Origin: Blastomyces gilchristii SLH14081
Taxonomy: Eukaryota > Ascomycota > Eurotiomycetes > Onygenales > Ajellomycetaceae
Assembly (NCBI RefSeq): GCF_000003855.2
Contig: NW_003101676.1
Coordinates: forward strand, 1,486,720 to 1,550,719
DNA length: 64,000 nt
Reading direction: 5' to 3'
Under the pieces are notes generated by a model that was given only the letters and a program-made list of their open reading frames with translations, had not been told where the DNA came from and did not search any database. This document shows positions 33,524-47,400 of the stretch, one piece after another. The position numbers and the translations under genes are program-made. Each line of letters begins with the position of its first letter. Position 1 is the stretch's first letter.

Positions 33524-34321
33524 GGTGGTTGTTGTGTTGGGGTTATTTTTGTGTTTTGAGTCTTTTATGTCCTTCTTCTCGTTTTGGTCTCCCCCAATGA
33601 AGGAAGGGTTGTTGTTATTTTGGCTCTGGTGCTCCTTTTTCCTTTCCTTTTTCTGAAGCGAAACCTTTCTGGGGAATTTTCGCGAGTTCACGTTCTTTTG
33701 CTTGATCATTTTAGGGAGATCTTCTTGATGTCTTTTTGGCCTGTTATGTTTTCCCGCTGTTTTCTTCCTTTCTTTTTCTTCCTTTCTCTTTCTTTCTTTC
33801 TTTTTTTTTTTTTATCCAAAGCTTTTGGGACCGGTTATGTGCTAGATGTACGCTCCAACGATTATTTTGCCTTCTTTCCCTCCCTGTCTATCTGCATTGC
33901 TTGTTCATCCTCTATTTCTTTCTTTCTCTCTCATCCCTCTTGTCTACAGATGTTCACATGTATATCTACTCTCGCAATGTTCTCCTGGACGTCGCGGATA
34001 TTAGACAGGCAACCATCTAAAGCCCCGCAAAGCGGGACAAAATAACTATTTCTTTATAATTTAGAAGGGACAAGTAAGATGCAGCGGATTGTAGCTTGGA
34101 ACGAATTTTATCGTAATATCATGTAGCTCATAAATTTGACTTTCTAGTTTCTTAAGATATGTCGTCTGAGTTTATGGATGGGTTCTCCCAGACCCCCCTT
34201 TGTCCTTTCTTGAGAAGAGATTTCTTTCATTGACGCATTTAAAAAGCCCCCCGCGAAAATAGCGGAATCCAAACACCATCCTCGTTAAAATAACCCCATG
34301 CCAAATCACAAAACTGAGCCC
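33524..34321. other. Convergent 3' interval
   Basis: Between the kinase and peptidase 3' ends. T/C-rich, especially 33760-33815. No gene is called; the 153-codon plus-strand frame is low-complexity Ser/Phe/Leu. Confidence 0.55.
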
Positions 34322-36623
34322 CTACTCCGTCACCGTCAACGTCGCCATATTTCTCACAATCGCTCCCTCATTCCTCGCCGGAAACCCATCAGACCCATCC
34401 TTATCCAACAACAGCGGCAACCCAACATGTTTATTAATCCAATTAAGCACTGTCCGATACCAAACAAGCGAATTCTCAGGCTTAAGCACCCAATGGTTCT
34501 CATCAGGGAACATCAAGAACGCACTCGGCACGCCTCGCATCTGCAACACGTTGAATGCTGCCAACCCTTCCGCGATCGTGAGGCGGTAATCCAGCTCGTT
34601 ATGGATGATTAGGTGCGGCGTCTCCCACTTATCCAGGTGCAGCGAGGGGTCCCAACGGTCCCAGTTCTCGGGGACCTGCCAGTATACGCCCTTCAGATCC
34701 CGGATGGGGAAGTACAGCTCTTCGGCCGCGAGGGAGAATTTCGTGCTGAAGATCCCGTCGTGGGTGACTAGGGCTTTGAATTTGCGGCCTAGGTCGTGGC
34801 CCTGGATCCAGTTCACCATGAAGCCGCCGTAGGAGGCGCCTAGGGCGACGGCGCGGGCGGTGTCGACGTAGTGGAGTTCCTTTTCGATGTAGTCGAAGCC
34901 GCGGGCGATGTCTTCGTATGGTTTGCCGCCCCACTCGTTCTGGATAGCGTCTGTAAATGCCTGGCCGTACCCGGTGCTGCCTGTAGGGTTGGGCGTGATT
35001 ACTACGTAGCCCTGCTCTGCGAAAACGGCAGGGTTCCAGCGGGTGTTCCATTGGTCGTTCCATGCGCCCTGCGGGCCACCATGGATGAGGTAGCAGAGGG
35101 GATATTTCTTTTTCGGGTCGAAGTTAGAGGGTTTGATTACCCATGCGTGAATGGGGTGGTCATCTGCCCCTTTCCACCAGATATCAGAGACTTGTTCGGA
35201 GGAGAGGCCCAGGGACGCGCCGTGTCGTGAACCTGAGCAGATAAGTTTGGGTTTTTGGTCTGGCTTCGACAAGTCGAGTACTGAGAATGCACTGTTTTCC
35301 ACGAAGCTCGTGCTGGTTATGAATAGCTTGCTGGATGCTGGTGCGACGCTGGTCACGTATCCGGAATGGGTCAGTTTGGACAGGTGGCTTGTAGAGACCT
35401 TGGTGTAGTCAGTCAATGGAAGCCTGAACACGGTCCCGCAACCGGTGTCTTCAACCCGGACAAATAGTTCTGAATCGTTCTCACCCCATGTAAGTGAGCT
35501 TGGGCTCAGGTTCCATGAGCCAGAGCCATCTGTATTTGCAAAAATCTCAAGGGATTGAGGCTGTTCAGCCCGCCAGTCAAAAACACCAGGGACAAGAATG
35601 ATCCTGTTTTTATCCGACTCATATCCGTCTTCTCTCATAGCTAGAATTGCGAGTGTTTTGGACACCGGGGATATAACTGGAGATGTTATCGCCCCTTTCA
35701 AGCGATCGAGGGAGAGTGCTTTGGCGGATATTGGTACCGCTTGCGTCCAGGACCCGGCATCCATGTTGCAAATGAAAACAACACATTTGGTGTGCAGGGC
35801 CTGATTTAAATTCGGATCCTTGGCCACAAACACAATACCATGCGGACAGAGATCGAAATGATCTGTTCCACCAAAAGGCGGAATCGGTGATTCTATCTCG
35901 GGCCAACCGATAAACTTGAAGAGGTTTTTCAACTCTGACAATTTGTACCTGGACTGCTTATCCTCGGCCGACGAGGAAGTCTTTTGTAACGTCCCGAGCC
36001 AAATTGCATTTTTCTGCGGTGTAATATACTCGTCCCAATGCCTGACGAACAGCGATGTATACAATTTCCCCGAGCTAAGGGGCTTTTTCGCAGTGGATGG
36101 ATTATATATCGACCCATCTGGATTGGCCTTCCCAGAAACCGCGAGACCCACGAGCCCAGGGGAGAGAGTAGTGAGTTTCAGATTCGACACGGGAGCGGAT
36201 ACCGTCCCTGCAACATATGGATCTTCCTTGCGCTGGCCACATCCGACAATGAAATTGGTGCTTCCCTTCTCCCCGTCCTGCAGCCAGACGAGTTTGTCGC
36301 CGTCACCCAACCATTGCGGAGATCCGTGGTAGGAATTTGTCAAGAGAAGGGAGCTGCCAGTTGCAACATCGAGGACTCGAAGTTCTGAGGTTGTCGCGTG
36401 GGTCTCGAACGAGTATACTGTCTGCGTGTAGGCCAGCAAAGTACCTGATGCATTTGGGATGGCAGCGGAGCGGCGAGGAGCGCTCAGCATTACCCTGTGA
36501 GCAGAACCCATGTTAGCTTCAGGATGGAGAGAATATCATTGTTTCTTTCGTATACTACAGCTCTAGCTATGGACCTGGGGGAAATAATTACTCTGGCGTA
36601 AACTTCAGCGCACGAATAGTCAT
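34322..36623 (-). CDS. Prolyl-oligopeptidase-family (S9) dipeptidyl-peptidase V-like, intracellular form
   Basis: Two exons (36623-36592, 36494-34322) give 734 aa, beginning MTIRALKFTPEVMLSAPRRS. A seven-bladed propeller region (about 20-440) precedes the alpha/beta-hydrolase domain. The catalytic triad is visible: Ser about 565 in LGASYGGFMVNW, Asp about 646 in HNELDYR, and His about 678 in PDENHW. The oxyanion-side motif is CYLIHGGPQGAW. Secreted fungal DppV carries a signal peptide; this protein has none, so a cytosolic peptidase that trims dipeptides or oligopeptides is inferred. Secreted DppV of dermatophytes and Aspergillus is an antigen, but nothing here shows secretion. Confidence 0.9.
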
Positions 36624-37327
36624 GATGCTATATCACGGCAGCAGAACCGGTCTAGATAGATACGAACGATGTTTTTAGGTTATTGTTGCTTATACGACCC
36701 GGAAAGAGGATAGCCGTGCGTCTGGAAAGCTTTTGATTAATAGGATTGTTTGCAATGAACGCTGAACTTGAAGCTGTTGGAGCAAAGCCTTTGTTTCCTA
36801 GAATCCCAGGTGAGTTCCCAAGTCTCGCTGCTCTTCTTCGGATCACGGGCATTCCCCCTGTTCTGACAACGGATGGCGCGGGACCTTCTGAGCTTGCTTG
36901 TACAGTTGTTAATTCTATGTAACCCCGCGTTGCGCCTGCTTAGTGATACAGCTGCTATTATTAGTTAGCCTCAGCACATTTAACATTCCAAGGCTCGAAA
37001 AAATATAAAATACAACGTAAATCTAACTTTAATAAGAGAACCCTCCAGATGTAGAGATCATGTTTGTCTATCTTATATAAAGTTATAGGAACTGAGCAGT
37101 TTGCAACTTCAGGCTCATTTCAATTCAATCGACAAATTCTGATCCAAACAAAATCATTTTAAATTTTTTCTCAAAATGGAAACCGTAGCAAAGCCGTTTT
37201 TAGTAGACAAATCCATACATTAACTTACATACACAGTACACTCCGTACAGTCTAAACAAAAGGGCGGAGAAAATGAAAATCAACTTTCGGAGGTTAAATT
37301 TTTTAAAAAATAACAAAACGACATTGC
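36624..37327. other. Short gene-free interval
   Basis: Holds the promoter of the peptidase and the 3' end of BRR2, both minus strand. An ACTCCGTAC half-site of the palindrome described at 48.8 kb occurs at 37240-37248. No gene recognised. Confidence 0.55.
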
Positions 37328-40300
37328 CTACTCCGATCCTTCATCCTCATCCTCATCCTCATCCTCATCTTCATCCATTCCTTCCGCAGCCGTTATCTTG
37401 AAGGACGGATCTTGGTCAACACCCACATAGCTATCGCTCATCAAGAACAGCGTTAGCTCATGCTCACCAGGCGTCGGAACAATGTACTCCAGTTTGAGCT
37501 GCAATTTCTTTCCAATTGTGACCCGTTTGGTGGCCAGGAGGCTATTTGTCTTTTCTTCGCCCACTACCAGCCACCAATTCTCCATCTTCTTGCCCGGATA
37601 GAACGGAGCAGACACGGTAGTATCAACTTCTTCGTCTTCCTCAACATCCCTCTCAATCCTGATATCGATATAAGCGGGCTCGCCAGCGGTGATGTTTTCT
37701 TCGTCTAGAACAGTAAAGTCGAGATCAATGTTGGGATACTTGTTATTCGTAAACTCTGCCGCCTGTGCTAGCTGCTTGTTGTCAAGACCCAAGCGTTTGA
37801 CGAGAGTTGCATAATCCTTGTTCTCCGATGGGTCCATGGCTTCCATGAACTCGAAGATGTCCTTGATTCTACGGGTGTAAAGGTGGTTAGTAGCTGCGAA
37901 TACAAGTATTACCAAGGGAAGGAGGAACATACTGGAACTCATTGGCCACCATGATGACCTCGGGGCCGAAATGAGGAATTTGCTTCAATGGACTATCCCG
38001 GTCCCACATAGCTTGAACAACCATCTGTGACATTTCCATCGCATTCATCGCGTTCAAGTGGCCCTCGGATGACAGAACATCCACACAAGCACTCAGGAGG
38101 TTCAACACTTTGCCCACAATCATTTCTTGATCTTTGCCAAGATCGATCGGAAGCTGCATGCGCGAGAAATGTGCCTGCAAAAGGACGAATGCCTTGAAAT
38201 GTGGTGAGTCGTAGACTGGCTGCGACATCTTGACTGGTACCCTATCATACACGCGACGGAGAATATGCTCTTCGTGGCGTCGAACCTGGATCATTTCAAA
38301 CTCAGTAGCAGATGTCACGATTTCAAGAATGCCCTTCAGCTTGGTTCTGGCTGTTAGAGAAAGCAAGAACGTTTGCATGGTGATGAACGAAATGTTGTAG
38401 TATGCAGCAATCATTGCAGCATTTAGTGGTGAGAGTGTATCATCCTCCTCGTCCAGGTCGATGATCTTGGCTTCAGAGAGCTCCTTAAGGGTGTTCTCAA
38501 CCAACTCGGAGAGGAACGTACTTAAGCCTTCGTGGCTCACATCAGTTAGGCCGTAGTAGCTAGGATTTGCGAGGAGACGGCGATAGAAATAGGTGTATGT
38601 CATCCAATCAACAGCATCTTGTGTAGATGCAATAGTTCGAGTGCTGATCTCGGTGACAAACGCATCGTGAAGGTATATCTGCAAATGGCTCTCTATTGGT
38701 AGTGCTTCATTTAGGAATTTCTTGTAGTAGTCGCGCTTGACGGCGGGAACCATAAGCACGCCCCTTCCACTTTTGTCCTCAAGAGGGCGGGAAGCTTTCC
38801 CGAACATTTGGAGTATCTCACTGATAGGATAGTCGATATATCGATGCTCTCGGCCATCAAAGAATTGGGTATTCATGATAATAACGAGATGTGCATTGAA
38901 ATTGATCTCCCAACAAACATCCCTAGAGGCTAGCATAACTTGTATCGCACCGATTTTGAAGAGATGTGTCACAATGCGCTTGTCGCTGTTGCTGAGAGCC
39001 TCATGGTAATAGCCAATTCCGTGTGATATAGATTCTGCCAGTGCTTGCTCGTCGATTCGCTTTAGCAGGGGGGAAATCTCTTCAACGTCGGCATGTAAGA
39101 ATCTGTCCTCATCATCTGCGGCAATGCAAGCAGCCAGCAAATCTAAAGCAGTTGAGCGTGTCTGTTTTCGCGTAGGTACAAACACTAGCGCCGGTTTATC
39201 AGGAGAAAGCTGCAGTATCGATGCAAAGACAGGTTTTGCCATGGCAAGCATGAGAGATGGGAAATGAGGGATCGTGTAGGACTGAATGTGCAGCTCTAAT
39301 GGAACAGGGCGTACGTGGGGGCTAAAATTGTAAATAGTATGCTTTTTAGCTCCTAGCCATTCCCCAATGTCCCGGGCATTGGACAGAGGGACACTCAGCC
39401 CAATCATCCGGAGGTCTTTTTCAGTCTGAAGGGCAATATAATGCATCCGCGAAACAACAACCTCATAGATGTAGCCACCCTGACCACCAAGCATGTGCAG
39501 CTCATCGGCGATAAAGAGCTCAACGGCTTGTACATTCTTGCGGCGCTGCCACTGCCGTGAGAGGACATCCCACTGAATGGGCGTAGCAAGTACTAGGTCG
39601 GCTTGCTCGAGAATTTTCAAATCTGCAGTGGTTTCTCCTGTGAGTTTCAGAATGTTCTTCCCACCGTTGAGATTGCCTAATCGGGTTTGCCAATCGGTCA
39701 CACGATAGTCGATCAATTCTTGGAAGGGAGCAATATAAACTGATTTGCCAGGGTTGGGTTTTAACCAATGATGAAGTAGAGCAAACTCCGCACAGACTGT
39801 TTTCCCACTCCCGGTAGGGGCTCCTAGGAAAACATTGTCATCCGTGTCGAACAATGATTTAAAAGTCTGTGTCTGCACCTTGTTAAAATGGTCCCAGGAA
39901 GGATAAAGCGTTTGGTACTCAGGTCGTTTAAGAGCTTTGACTGGTACCCGCTGCATATCCAACAATGGCGTATGAGCAGGAAAACGCTCTGGTAGAATAA
40001 GCTTCTGGAATGAAACAGGTATCTTCGTCTCCGAATGCATCCATCGATCCGAAACGAGTGAAATAAAGTAATTCGGCGGCATTGGTTCTGTTATTGGTAC
40101 AGTGAACTCGACTAAATGCTCATTCATTTCTGAAACTGCAAACTCTTTGCGAAGGATAAATTGGTCGTGGAAAAGGATATCTTCGCCATCACAATCCTCC
40201 ACAATAATCCAGAAGCTTTCTACGGCACCATGAAGATCATCATCCCAGGTGAAATTAGGCGTGATGGTGAGTTCCACACGTAGCATTGACCGCGTCATTG

Positions 40301-43300
40301 GTTGAACTTGGGCTTGCACCTCGAGGCGCGGGAACTTCTGGACGAGGCCGCAAACTAATTGACCTGACTTAGAACTGCCCAGTAACTCTCCCATGCGAGG
40401 GGGATCCAGATCAAAATATGTTGACCAAGGAACATCAATCCTTTCGGACTTTTGCAAGATTTCGCGGGGGCACGACGGAAACTGACGAAGAGGGGACATG
40501 GTTGGCCACATGCGCTTTTCTGCCATTTTGCAGAGGTTGAGGGCAGTTTTGGCGACAGAGGCCCAGCCTTTTCTTAGCGTAATTTCGAAAATTGCTCGAA
40601 GAATACGACCCGCAGATTGGGTGACATATACCATATCTGCCATTAACGCTAGCCCTTCTAGCTTCAAACGAGATATGTAAGCCTGCAAGAGGACATTGAT
40701 TTTTGCGTGAGGTTCCTCAATGCCTTCCTTCACTGGAATTGGGACACGACCAAGTAACTTCGCTAGCTCTAGCTTTTCATCCTGTCGAACCGGAATGTAT
40801 TTGAACTCGTCGCTGAGTGCAAATATACGGAACAGCTCGATTGTGGACACCATAGGTTGAAGGTGGTAGTTATATGTACTCATAGAACTATGCGTGATAT
40901 AATAATGCGAAGCGATACGGCCAAGTTCGGTAGATTGGAGTCTTCCGGTTTTTTTCTCATATTTGACAAGGTTAGCCTTTTCGAGTACTGTTGCTGCAGA
41001 GTGGATGAGATCTACGCGTCGTTGTTCGAGAGCTTCATCGTTTTCGTAATCCGTGCCAACACTGTAGAGACCAGGGGATCGAAGCATTCGGACGAATAAG
41101 TAAGTGTAACCGAGCCAGTCCACTCCCTCGTCACGATTGCGTACATTTCCAAGCACAATCTCAGCGTTTAGATTATCCGCAAGCTTGCTCATCAGCTGGC
41201 TTTCGATAGGAAGTTGCTGGTTCAGCAAAGATAGGTAATATTGCATTTCGGTCTGGGACGTAATGATGATACCCTCTCCAAACGTATCGTATTGCGGTCG
41301 GCCGGCACGGCCAAGCATTTGAAGCACATCCTGGGGACTTAACTCAACCCAGCTGCCTTTCTCCGGCGAGTACACTTGTGTACCTTTGATAATGACTGTA
41401 TGGGCTGGAAGATTGACACCCCACGCAAGGGTAGCAGTACAGACGAGAACTTGCAAACTGCCATCCGCGAATAGCTCTTGAACGGAGGTACGATCAGCCA
41501 AACTCATTCCGGCATGATGTATACCGAAACCGTATGGCATAAGGTCTTTTAATGCAGGGTCGTTGACCGCATCAGCTTCTTCCGTGAGAATAGCCCGGCT
41601 GGCTGCGTCACTTCTCAAAATTTGTCCAATAGTTTCCATCTCAACAGCCTTGTCTCGAATGTACCGGGCTGTCTTTGCCGTTTCTTTTCTCGAGTGGACA
41701 AAAATTAGCATTTGATTCTTATTTGTACCAACTTGCTCAAGAACTTTCGTATAGCAAACATCATTCATAGTTTTCAGCTGTTTAATGGCCTTTTTATCGG
41801 TCACACCAATAAATTCTTGCTTCAGTGGACACGGTCTGTATGAACCATCGAAGTGGAAAAGGGCATTGATAGGATCAACGCGCAGGAAGCTGCCCACGTC
41901 ACGATAGTTAGGGAGCGTAGCACTCAGACCAATCAGTCGCACTGGGTCGCCTGTTTGTTCAATTTTACGTATTGTCCTGCTCACTATACTTTCCAAGACG
42001 GGCCCTCGGTCATCATGGAGCAAGTGGATTTCATCGATGATAATAAGTCGTACAAGGCGGGTATAGCTGGTATCGGTCGCTTTTCTCGTGATAACATCCC
42101 ATTTCTCAGGCGTGGTCACTATAATCTGGGTATCAGCTATTTGTTGTTTGGTAAGTTGCCGGTCACCAGTAAGTTCCGAGACGCGAATACCGTAGGGCTT
42201 TAGCCTTTCGCCGAAATTCCCTACTTGCTCCTGAACAAGCGCTTTCAAAGGTGCGATGTAGACAATTTTGAAGTCATCTAACATGATCTCGCCAGTGTCA
42301 GGATTGCGATTTTTCCCAATTTCACGTAGTATTGCAAGCATGGCGACATTGGTTTTCCCAGAGCCTGTTGGGGCACAAACGAGCATGTTCCCATCATCTT
42401 TGAAGGCCGTTGGGAAGCACTTTGTTTGGATGCGGTTGAGCTTTTGGGAGTTCCTAAATCCGGGACGTGCCCAATCTGGAAGATCTGAAATGGGAATAAG
42501 ACGTTCACCTGGGTCCCTCTTTGGCTTCGGAGCTGGGACGTGAATTTCTTCATATCCTTTAAAGGTTCGTTTTGTTGAACCTTGTGGCAATTTGACATTG
42601 GGGTTAGTCATAAGGTGATTTCCTTGATCAAACACAAGATTATCGAGGTTGATGAGCTTTTTTGGCTGGAGTCCGCCCGTTAGAACACCATCTTTTGGCT
42701 TAGATTCAGCTTGGTCTGGTTTGGGCCCGGGAATATCAATGTCCATTAGGTCAACCTTCATCCTTTTCCCAGGTCGGTCGGCCGCTGCTTCCCGAGACGA
42801 CTTGCCATGTAATTCATCCAAAATGTCACGGTGACCGGCCTCAATCATTTCTTTCTCAAGTGTGGTTTTGGCCTCGGCATCCTCCGCTGTCCGCCTCCAT
42901 TTGGTCACCCAGACAATTCTATCCCGATTCATAATGAGCTTTCCTACTAGCTCTGGGTAGTCGTAATCAAAAAGTTCCATCAGGTCATTTTCGACATCAC
43001 GTAGCTGCCTTTCATTTCCATCTTCTGACTTTTCCCCCATCATCCGCAAAGCCTCTTGAGTCTTTTCTTGCTGTATATGTGCGTCGTTGTAAATCGATCC
43101 AATCTCTCGCTGGAGCCAATACGCATCAATTTCACGAATTGGGACGAGGTTCGAGCGACTCTTGGTTTTGTCATCACGAGATGCTTCCACGGCGCCATCG
43201 ATTACTATTTCTTCATCGGGTGTGCCCGCCTCATCATTTTCAGCAGCGGCACCGCCAGCGGTTGCAACCTCTTCTAAACCGGGTTGATCCTCTTCGTCAG

Positions 43301-44066
43301 ACATGTCCTCGTCGGAAGGCTCGTCCGCATCTCGAACCTCGCGAGCCATATTATCTTCATCTTCGTCCGATTCATCGAAAACCACAGCTACACCTTGCCT
43401 CTCATCTAATTCCTCCCCACCCTGTATACCATCTGCGCCGTTTTCCATATTTTCGTCTTCATCTTGCGCATCGTAATCTGTGATTTTCTTCCCTAGGTTG
43501 ACAAGCTCATTAAACTCTTTCGCTCCCATAGTACTTCCAAGTAGGTCATCAATCTCTTTTTTTTTGTCGAAGTCCTTCATATTTTCATCTTTTAAGAGCT
43601 CTAGTACAGCATCTGCAGCACTTCGAATAACCTCGTGAGACACGTCTCCTAGATGGTTTGAAGTCATCGTAAGGATTAAATCATAAGTTGCTCTTGTCGC
43701 AGGAGTTCTCGGTCGATATTTTAGGCCTTCGATGAGCGCGTCTGCTGCCGACAAGATACCCACGCCCCTCAGCTGTGCCTGTTCTCCTCGCTTTCGTTTT
43801 CGTTGCTCTCGTTGCAAAACATCTTCGCCTTCTCGAATCGCACCTCGTTCGATATTCTTAGGGGCCACTGGAGCCTTCCTGATTTTTGTAGCATCCGCAC
43901 CTGAGGCCCGCGTGCCCATGTCCTTGATATTAATGCGACCGGCGAGAGACTCCGGGTCGCCCGTAACCTCATCTGTGCGGCGAGTTACAAAACGACGGTC
44001 CGCCTGGAGAACCAGGTTGGACATCGCCGAGTACTTGTACTGCGACACATTATTTGGATCCGCCAT
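37328..44066 (-). CDS. BRR2: Pre-mRNA splicing helicase Brr2 (U5 snRNP)
   Basis: Two exons (44066-37933, 37868-37328) give 2224 aa, close to human SNRNP200 (2136) and yeast Brr2 (2163). An N-terminal regulatory region with acidic stretches leads into two Ski2-like cassettes. The first has Walker A APTGSGKTNVAML (about residue 560), DEIH (about 680), SAT and the Q-x-x-GRAGRPQ motif. The second has GAPTGSGKTVCAEF (about 1413), DELH (about 1520), and SVP and GKASRP in place of SAT and GRAGRP, as in the inactive C-terminal cassette of the family. Each is followed by Sec63 homology. Brr2 unwinds U4/U6 to activate the spliceosome, with Prp8 as regulator. The C-terminus is an Asp/Glu repeat encoded by a CATCCT microsatellite. 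Confidence 0.96.
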
Positions 44067-44479
44067 CTTGACTGCCGTACCAGAATATTGTCAAGAGCTG
44101 TTTCGCGCTGGTTGACCGTAGCGTAGATGCAGTCGAAAGGTAGAAGTCTATGAAAACCCTGCAGACAAAGACAGGAATAAAGATAATTCAGGAGCCTGGC
44201 CTCATTGCTTGAAATAGCACGCGAAATTCAGGCTCAAGAATGCTTGATTCGCAGGCGCTATGGGTTGTAAAAAAGGGACAGAATCCAGCAAGAGAAAATG
44301 CTATTTGTTGAAGCCTGAAGACGTCGAAGTTGAAGCTTTGATGCTCACGGCCGAAAAGGGACTAGCGCCTATTTAACATCTAGCCGGTGCTCCCAACCAC
44401 GACGCCAAAATATAAATTCCGAGATAAACCAGGGGAAGCGGATGCAACGACACAGCCTGGTTTGTGGATATGGTGGATA
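44067..44479. promoter_or_regulatory. Bidirectional BRR2-MSH1 promoter
   Basis: Only 413 bp separate the two start codons, so both core promoters are shared or abutting. No specific factor site was identified. Confidence 0.65.
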
Positions 44480-47400
44480 ATGTCAATTTACCTATCTCGT
44501 GGACGGCAGCTGAAACGCCCTCTATTGTCAATTTCTTTGCATTGCTGCCCTGCCCGCAATGCTCCCCTTTCGCGCCGCGGAGTGCTTCCCTTGGAGCTCA
44601 ATCGCGGCGCAAAGAGAAAATCTACAGCCAAACTTAAGGATCTTCCTCAAGGGCGTTTGGAACCAATAGAACCGTATGCTCCTCTCGTTAACGATGCTCC
44701 TCAGTATCCGACGGTGATACAAGGCGCAAAAAACAATATGCTGAAGTTTAAGAACTGTGTACTGCTCACGAGGGTGGGAAACTTCTACGAAGTACGGATA
44801 TCCTTTTCACTTGACTTGTCGATGAACTAGTAGTGACATACCCTTTCTCATTGCAGCTCTATTTCGAACAAGCGGAGGAATACGCCACGCTGTTGAATTT
44901 GAAACTTGCCCAGAAGAAGACAAACGCTGGAGCCGTGCCTATGGCTGGCTTTCCCTTTTTCCAGCTCGACCGATTCCTTAAAATCCTCGTTCAAGACCTT
45001 AACAAATATGTTGCCATCAGTGAGGAATTTGCCAATAATGTTGTTGGTAAAGCGAAGTCCGGGGGTTTGCAGTTCGACCGTAAAGTCTCTCGAATTGTCA
45101 CTCCGGGAACATTGATAGACGAGAAGTTTATGGATCCTTACGAGAACAACTTTCTACTCTCAGTATATATGCCCACAACTCTCCCAGAAGAAACGGAAAC
45201 ATCATCGCCTGAACAGCATTCTTCTATGTCGGGCACTCAGCTCATTGGCCTCTCTTGGTTAGATTTATCCACTGGCGACTTCTTTACCCAACAGACGAAA
45301 GCGCAGATGTTACCGTCTGCTCTAGCTAGGATTGGTGCTAGGGAGATAGTCATAGACCAGAATGTCGGGCCAAAAATAAGACAAGAACTACAAGCTATTG
45401 TCGGACAAGACCAGCAGCATCTGATAACGTCATTTAGCTGTCCAAATGAGATGAGGACTTTAGCAGAGTGGGGTTCCATTTTTGAGTCTCCGATACCTCT
45501 TGAGGTAGCTTCCATGTTCACTATGGAAGAAACAGCGGCCTGCAATATATTGTTGGAATATGTCCAAGTTCAAACGCAGGGAGTGAAGATGAAACTCCAA
45601 GCGCCCCGCCGTAGGCATTTAGATGAGTCCATGACTATTGACCGTAATAGCCTAAGAGGGCTTGAGATTTTAGAAACTGCTCGAGACGGGCTTGGAAAAG
45701 GAAGCCTTCTCCATGCTGTGCGGCGTACTGCGACAAAAAGTGGAGCTCGATTGCTCAGGGACCGGCTGAGTACGGATTTACTGTCTATTTTATTTTTATT
45801 TTTGGTTCCTCGTGCTTGCATTCGGGATCACGATAGGCTAACACTGCTCTCCAGCTTCACCTTCCGCTTCATTACACGTTATCAATGAGCGACTTGATTT
45901 AGTATCCAAGTTCCTTGAGGATGAAGATCTACGCCAAAACATCATACTCCTCCTTAAACGTAGTTTCGATGCTCAACGACTAGTTCAAAAGTTCTCATTA
46001 GGCCGAGGGGATCCGGACGACCTACTTTGCCTGTCAAAAGCAATCCAAGCGTCGCAGGAAATAAAATCAGTTTTACTCCGGCATATCAATCAGTATGCTA
46101 ATAAGCCTTCTGATCTGACTAGCAGTTTACGCTCCATGCTGGACCGTTTAAATCTCGATGGCCCCGAAACTCTTTCACAGAGGATACTGGCGGCGATAGA
46201 CGAAGAGGGCCTTCTCCAAAAGCAAAGAATCGAAGACGATGCCGCTGCAGACGCTGCGGCTCTCGCTCAGGAAGTGATTTTAAATGAAGGGTCGTCAGAA
46301 GACCTAGAAGCCATGCCTAAGCCGGTCAGAACCCAACGAGCCGGTAGGCAAAAGGATTCGAACGGCACTGAGCAGGCAGATCGGACCACATGGATCATGC
46401 GCCGGGGGGCAACTAAGAATTTGCAAAAGCTACATGATGCTCTTGATCTCCTTCTAGCGGACAAGTCCGAACTAACAAAGACGTTGCGAGAGACCGCTGG
46501 GACTGAGAATTTAAGTCTCAAGTGGACACCTGGGCTTGGCCACATTGTTCACATGAAGGGAGTAAAAGCATCGCAACAGTCAGTTGAAGCGTTGGGAGCA
46601 ACGCGAACAGTCTCTTCATCAAAATCAACACGCTCCTTTTATCTAAGTTCCTGGTCACAATTGGGAAGCAGAATTGACGATGCAAAGTTCCACATACTGT
46701 CCGAGGAGCAGCGCATCTTCGAAGAGTTACGCGAAGCGGTGATTTTGAATCTTGTGAAGTTACGCCGAAATGCTGCTGTCTTGGATGAACTCGATGTTGC
46801 GTGTTCGTTCGCCAGCCTTGCTGAAGAACAGCAGATGGTTCGTCCTGTAGTCAACAATAGCAGAAGTCACAAAATAGTAGGCGGGAGACATCCGACAGTT
46901 AAACTTGGGCTGGAAGAACAAGGGCGTCCCTTCGTTAGCAATGACTGTTTTATCGGGGAACAGGAACGGATATGGCTCATAACGGGGCCGAATATGGGTG
47001 GAAAAAGCACATTTTTGCGCCAAAATGCTCTGATTACCATCCTTGCACAGGTTGGATCTTTCGTACCGGCGGAGCATGCAGAGATCGGTATTGTGGACCA
47101 GATATTCAGCCGCATTGGTGCTGCAGATGATCTCTTCCGGGACCAGTCAACATTTATGGTGGAGATGCTGGAAGCAGCGACGATTTTGAAAAACTCTACA
47201 TCACGCTCCTTTGTGATTATGGATGAAGTTGGGCGAGGGACAACGCCTGAGGATGGAACAGCCGTGGGGTTTGCTTGTCTACACCACCTCCATAACGTCA
47301 CTCAATGCCGTACTCTATTCGCTACCCACTTCCATGTGCTGGCGGACATGACCGCTCAATTTGAGCATTTGGGTCGATACTGCACGGACATAAATGAGGA

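Noticed and set aside
37328..37942. Separate small gene with an N-terminal membrane segment
   Set aside because: The apparent start region is the BRR2 intron read through; the frame is the second exon and end of BRR2.
41853..43483. Several 90-134-codon plus-strand frames
   Set aside because: They are antisense shadows of the BRR2 coding sequence.
45770..45854. Continuation of the MSH1 frame into a hydrophobic segment with an early stop
   Set aside because: It is an 85-nt intron; splicing restores the conserved SPSASLHVINERLDLV sequence.
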